In this document: piece by piece, positions 63,373-64,000 of the stretch
Layout: every line of letters begins with the position of its first letter
How positions within the stretch are numbered: position 1 is the first letter of the stretch
The notes under the pieces: model-generated
Databases searched by the model: none
Told to the model about the DNA's origin: nothing
What the model saw: only the letters and a program-made list of their open reading frames with translations
Made by a program: the position numbers and the translations under genes
Source: CAWHJB01 sp963698715
Lineage (GTDB): Bacteria; Chloroflexota; Anaerolineae; Anaerolineales; UBA4823
Reading direction: 5' to 3'
Length of the DNA: 64,000 bases
Assembly (NCBI GenBank): GCA_963698715.1
Contig: CAVORW010000001.1
Coordinates: forward strand, 682,001 to 746,000

Positions 63373-63722
63373 CGTTGTTAGGCGCGCAGGAAAGGATAAC
63401 CCGTGCCGTATCCGCCTGGGAAGGTGTGACAGTTCAGCCGCACCGCTTTGGCGGTGTGGAATATGTGATCGGCAGGCGTGAGATTGGGCATATCCATGGA
63501 GACCACCTGGTCGATATTCCCTTTCCAAAGAAAGTGCGTGATGAGATTGTGCAGGCCGGTCGGGCACAAGCGCATCATATTCTGCCAGAATCGGGCTGGA
63601 TTAGCTTTTACCTGCGCCAGCCGGAGGATGTGGGGCAAGCGATTGCCTTGCTCTCGGAAAATTATCAAATTGCTCGCAAGCAAAAACTGGCTTCCTCAGA
63701 GAAGAATATGGTTGAGGTTTAA
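63369..63722 (+). CDS. Luciferase-like DUF5519 protein
   Basis: A 117-residue protein starting at GTG within the MarR stop (GTGA overlap). Conserved segments: HRFGGVEYVIGRREIGHIHG, HLVDIPFPKKVRDEIV, HHILPESGWISFYLRQPEDV. The His-rich pattern matches the small 'luciferase domain' family (DUF5519); no light emission is implied. Function unknown. Confidence 0.8.
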   Translation: MTLLGAQERITRAVSAWEGVTVQPHRFGGVEYVIGRREIGHIHGDHLVDIPFPKKVRDEIVQAGRAQAHHILPESGWISFYLRQPEDVGQAIALLSENYQIARKQKLASSEKNMVEV

Positions 63723-63768
63723 CTCAAGGATAGTTCCAATTACTGGTATTAGAAAAGGAGATACGACA

Positions 63769-64000
63769 ATGAACAATCGAATCATCGCTGTAACGGGTGC
63801 GACCGGCCAACAAGGCGGTAAAGTTGCAAACAGCTTGTTAGCGCAGGGTTGGAGCGTGCGTGCGCTTACCCGAGACGCCAACAAGCCAGCCGCGCAGGCA
63901 TTGGCGGACGCGGGAGCTGAAGTTGTGCCTGGCGATATGGACAAACGCCTCGAGCTCGAGGCGGCCTTCAAGGGAGTATATGGCGTCTTCAGCGTACAGA
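63769..64000 (+). CDS. NmrA-family NAD(P)-binding protein, 3' end outside window
   Basis: ATG 63769 with AAAAGGAG at 63753-63760. It opens IIAVTGATGQQGGKVANSLL, the NmrA/atypical-SDR dinucleotide motif, then SVRALTRDANKPAAQALADA and GDMDKRLELEAAFKGVYGVF. Members sense redox state or act as quinone/flavin reductases. It follows the MarR and DUF5519 genes and continues past the window. Confidence 0.88.
   Translation, partial: MNNRIIAVTGATGQQGGKVANSLLAQGWSVRALTRDANKPAAQALADAGAEVVPGDMDKRLELEAAFKGVYGVFSVQ

Noticed and set aside
1..64000. CRISPR arrays, rRNA genes, riboswitches, replication origin
   Set aside because: No regularly spaced direct repeats, rRNA-like sequence, recognisable riboswitch core or DnaA-box cluster was noticed on either strand.

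Overview
The window reads like a chromosomal segment of a Chloroflexota (Anaerolineae-like) bacterium, probably from a metagenome. This is inferred from gene content: MalT/SARP-type regulators with C-terminal BTAD domains, lipoproteins with Glu/Pro/Thr-rich linkers, a secreted beta-propeller ending in a YLPLL-type tail, a large LIV-type ABC transporter and a PHA locus. No rRNA or intact tRNA is present to settle taxonomy.

Region 1 (1-26.1 kb) is a metabolic locus on the + strand. It holds a class I-like PHA synthase (cut by the window edge), a PhaE/phasin-like protein, a class III-like PHA synthase, a PhaB/FabG-type reductase, four alpha/beta hydrolases, two acyl-CoA synthetases, a thiolase with its Zn-ribbon/OB-fold partner, and a complete LIV-type ABC transporter. 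One transporter ATPase is fused to a substrate-binding domain that has no signal peptide. The region ends with two SARP-type regulators, two copies of a small FVIRF/RGxIRHVQ domain (one joined to a phasin-like coil) and a KAS III-like enzyme whose catalytic His and Asn are replaced. The simplest joint reading is uptake, CoA activation and thiolysis of acyl compounds feeding polyhydroxyalkanoate; the substrate is unknown.

Region 2 (26.1-30.3 kb) has a dps + rhodopsin transcription unit with a near-consensus promoter and a terminator. The rhodopsin carries the NDQ motif of light-driven sodium pumps. A sialidase-fold secreted protein follows, bracketed by decayed 3' halves of an initiator tRNA gene.

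Region 3 (30.6-37.0 kb, all minus) looks like an accessory island: an AbiEi/AbiEii toxin-antitoxin pair with a perfect inverted-repeat operator, then six poorly characterised genes including a pRiA4b ORF-3-like protein and a UPF0158 protein.

Region 4 (37.8-48.2 kb) is a minus-strand run of mostly membrane-anchored or exported proteins (DJ-1/PfpI, two metallo-beta-lactamase-fold proteins, 2-TM K+ channel, PQQ-like propeller, haloalkane-dehalogenase-like hydrolase, small TM protein) divergent from a NarL-type two-component system.

Region 5 (48.4-57.8 kb) is a mobile-element zone: AraC and serine-recombinase remnants, an IS91-type element with a tyrosine recombinase, an intact ISKra4-like IS with terminal repeats and a 9-bp target duplication, and an IS3 remnant. 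Between them lie a SnoaL-like protein, a flavin monooxygenase and a methyltransferase.

Region 6 (57.8-64 kb) has an ankyrin lipoprotein with an internal duplication, a DNA-alkylation-repair protein, DinB, SRPBCC and small DUF proteins on the minus strand, then a MarR regulator, a DUF5519-like protein and an NmrA-type protein (cut by the window end) on the plus strand.

Caveat: about ten genes are split by single-base frame changes, mostly of the extra-base (+1) type. Sequence error and real decay cannot be separated from the sequence alone.
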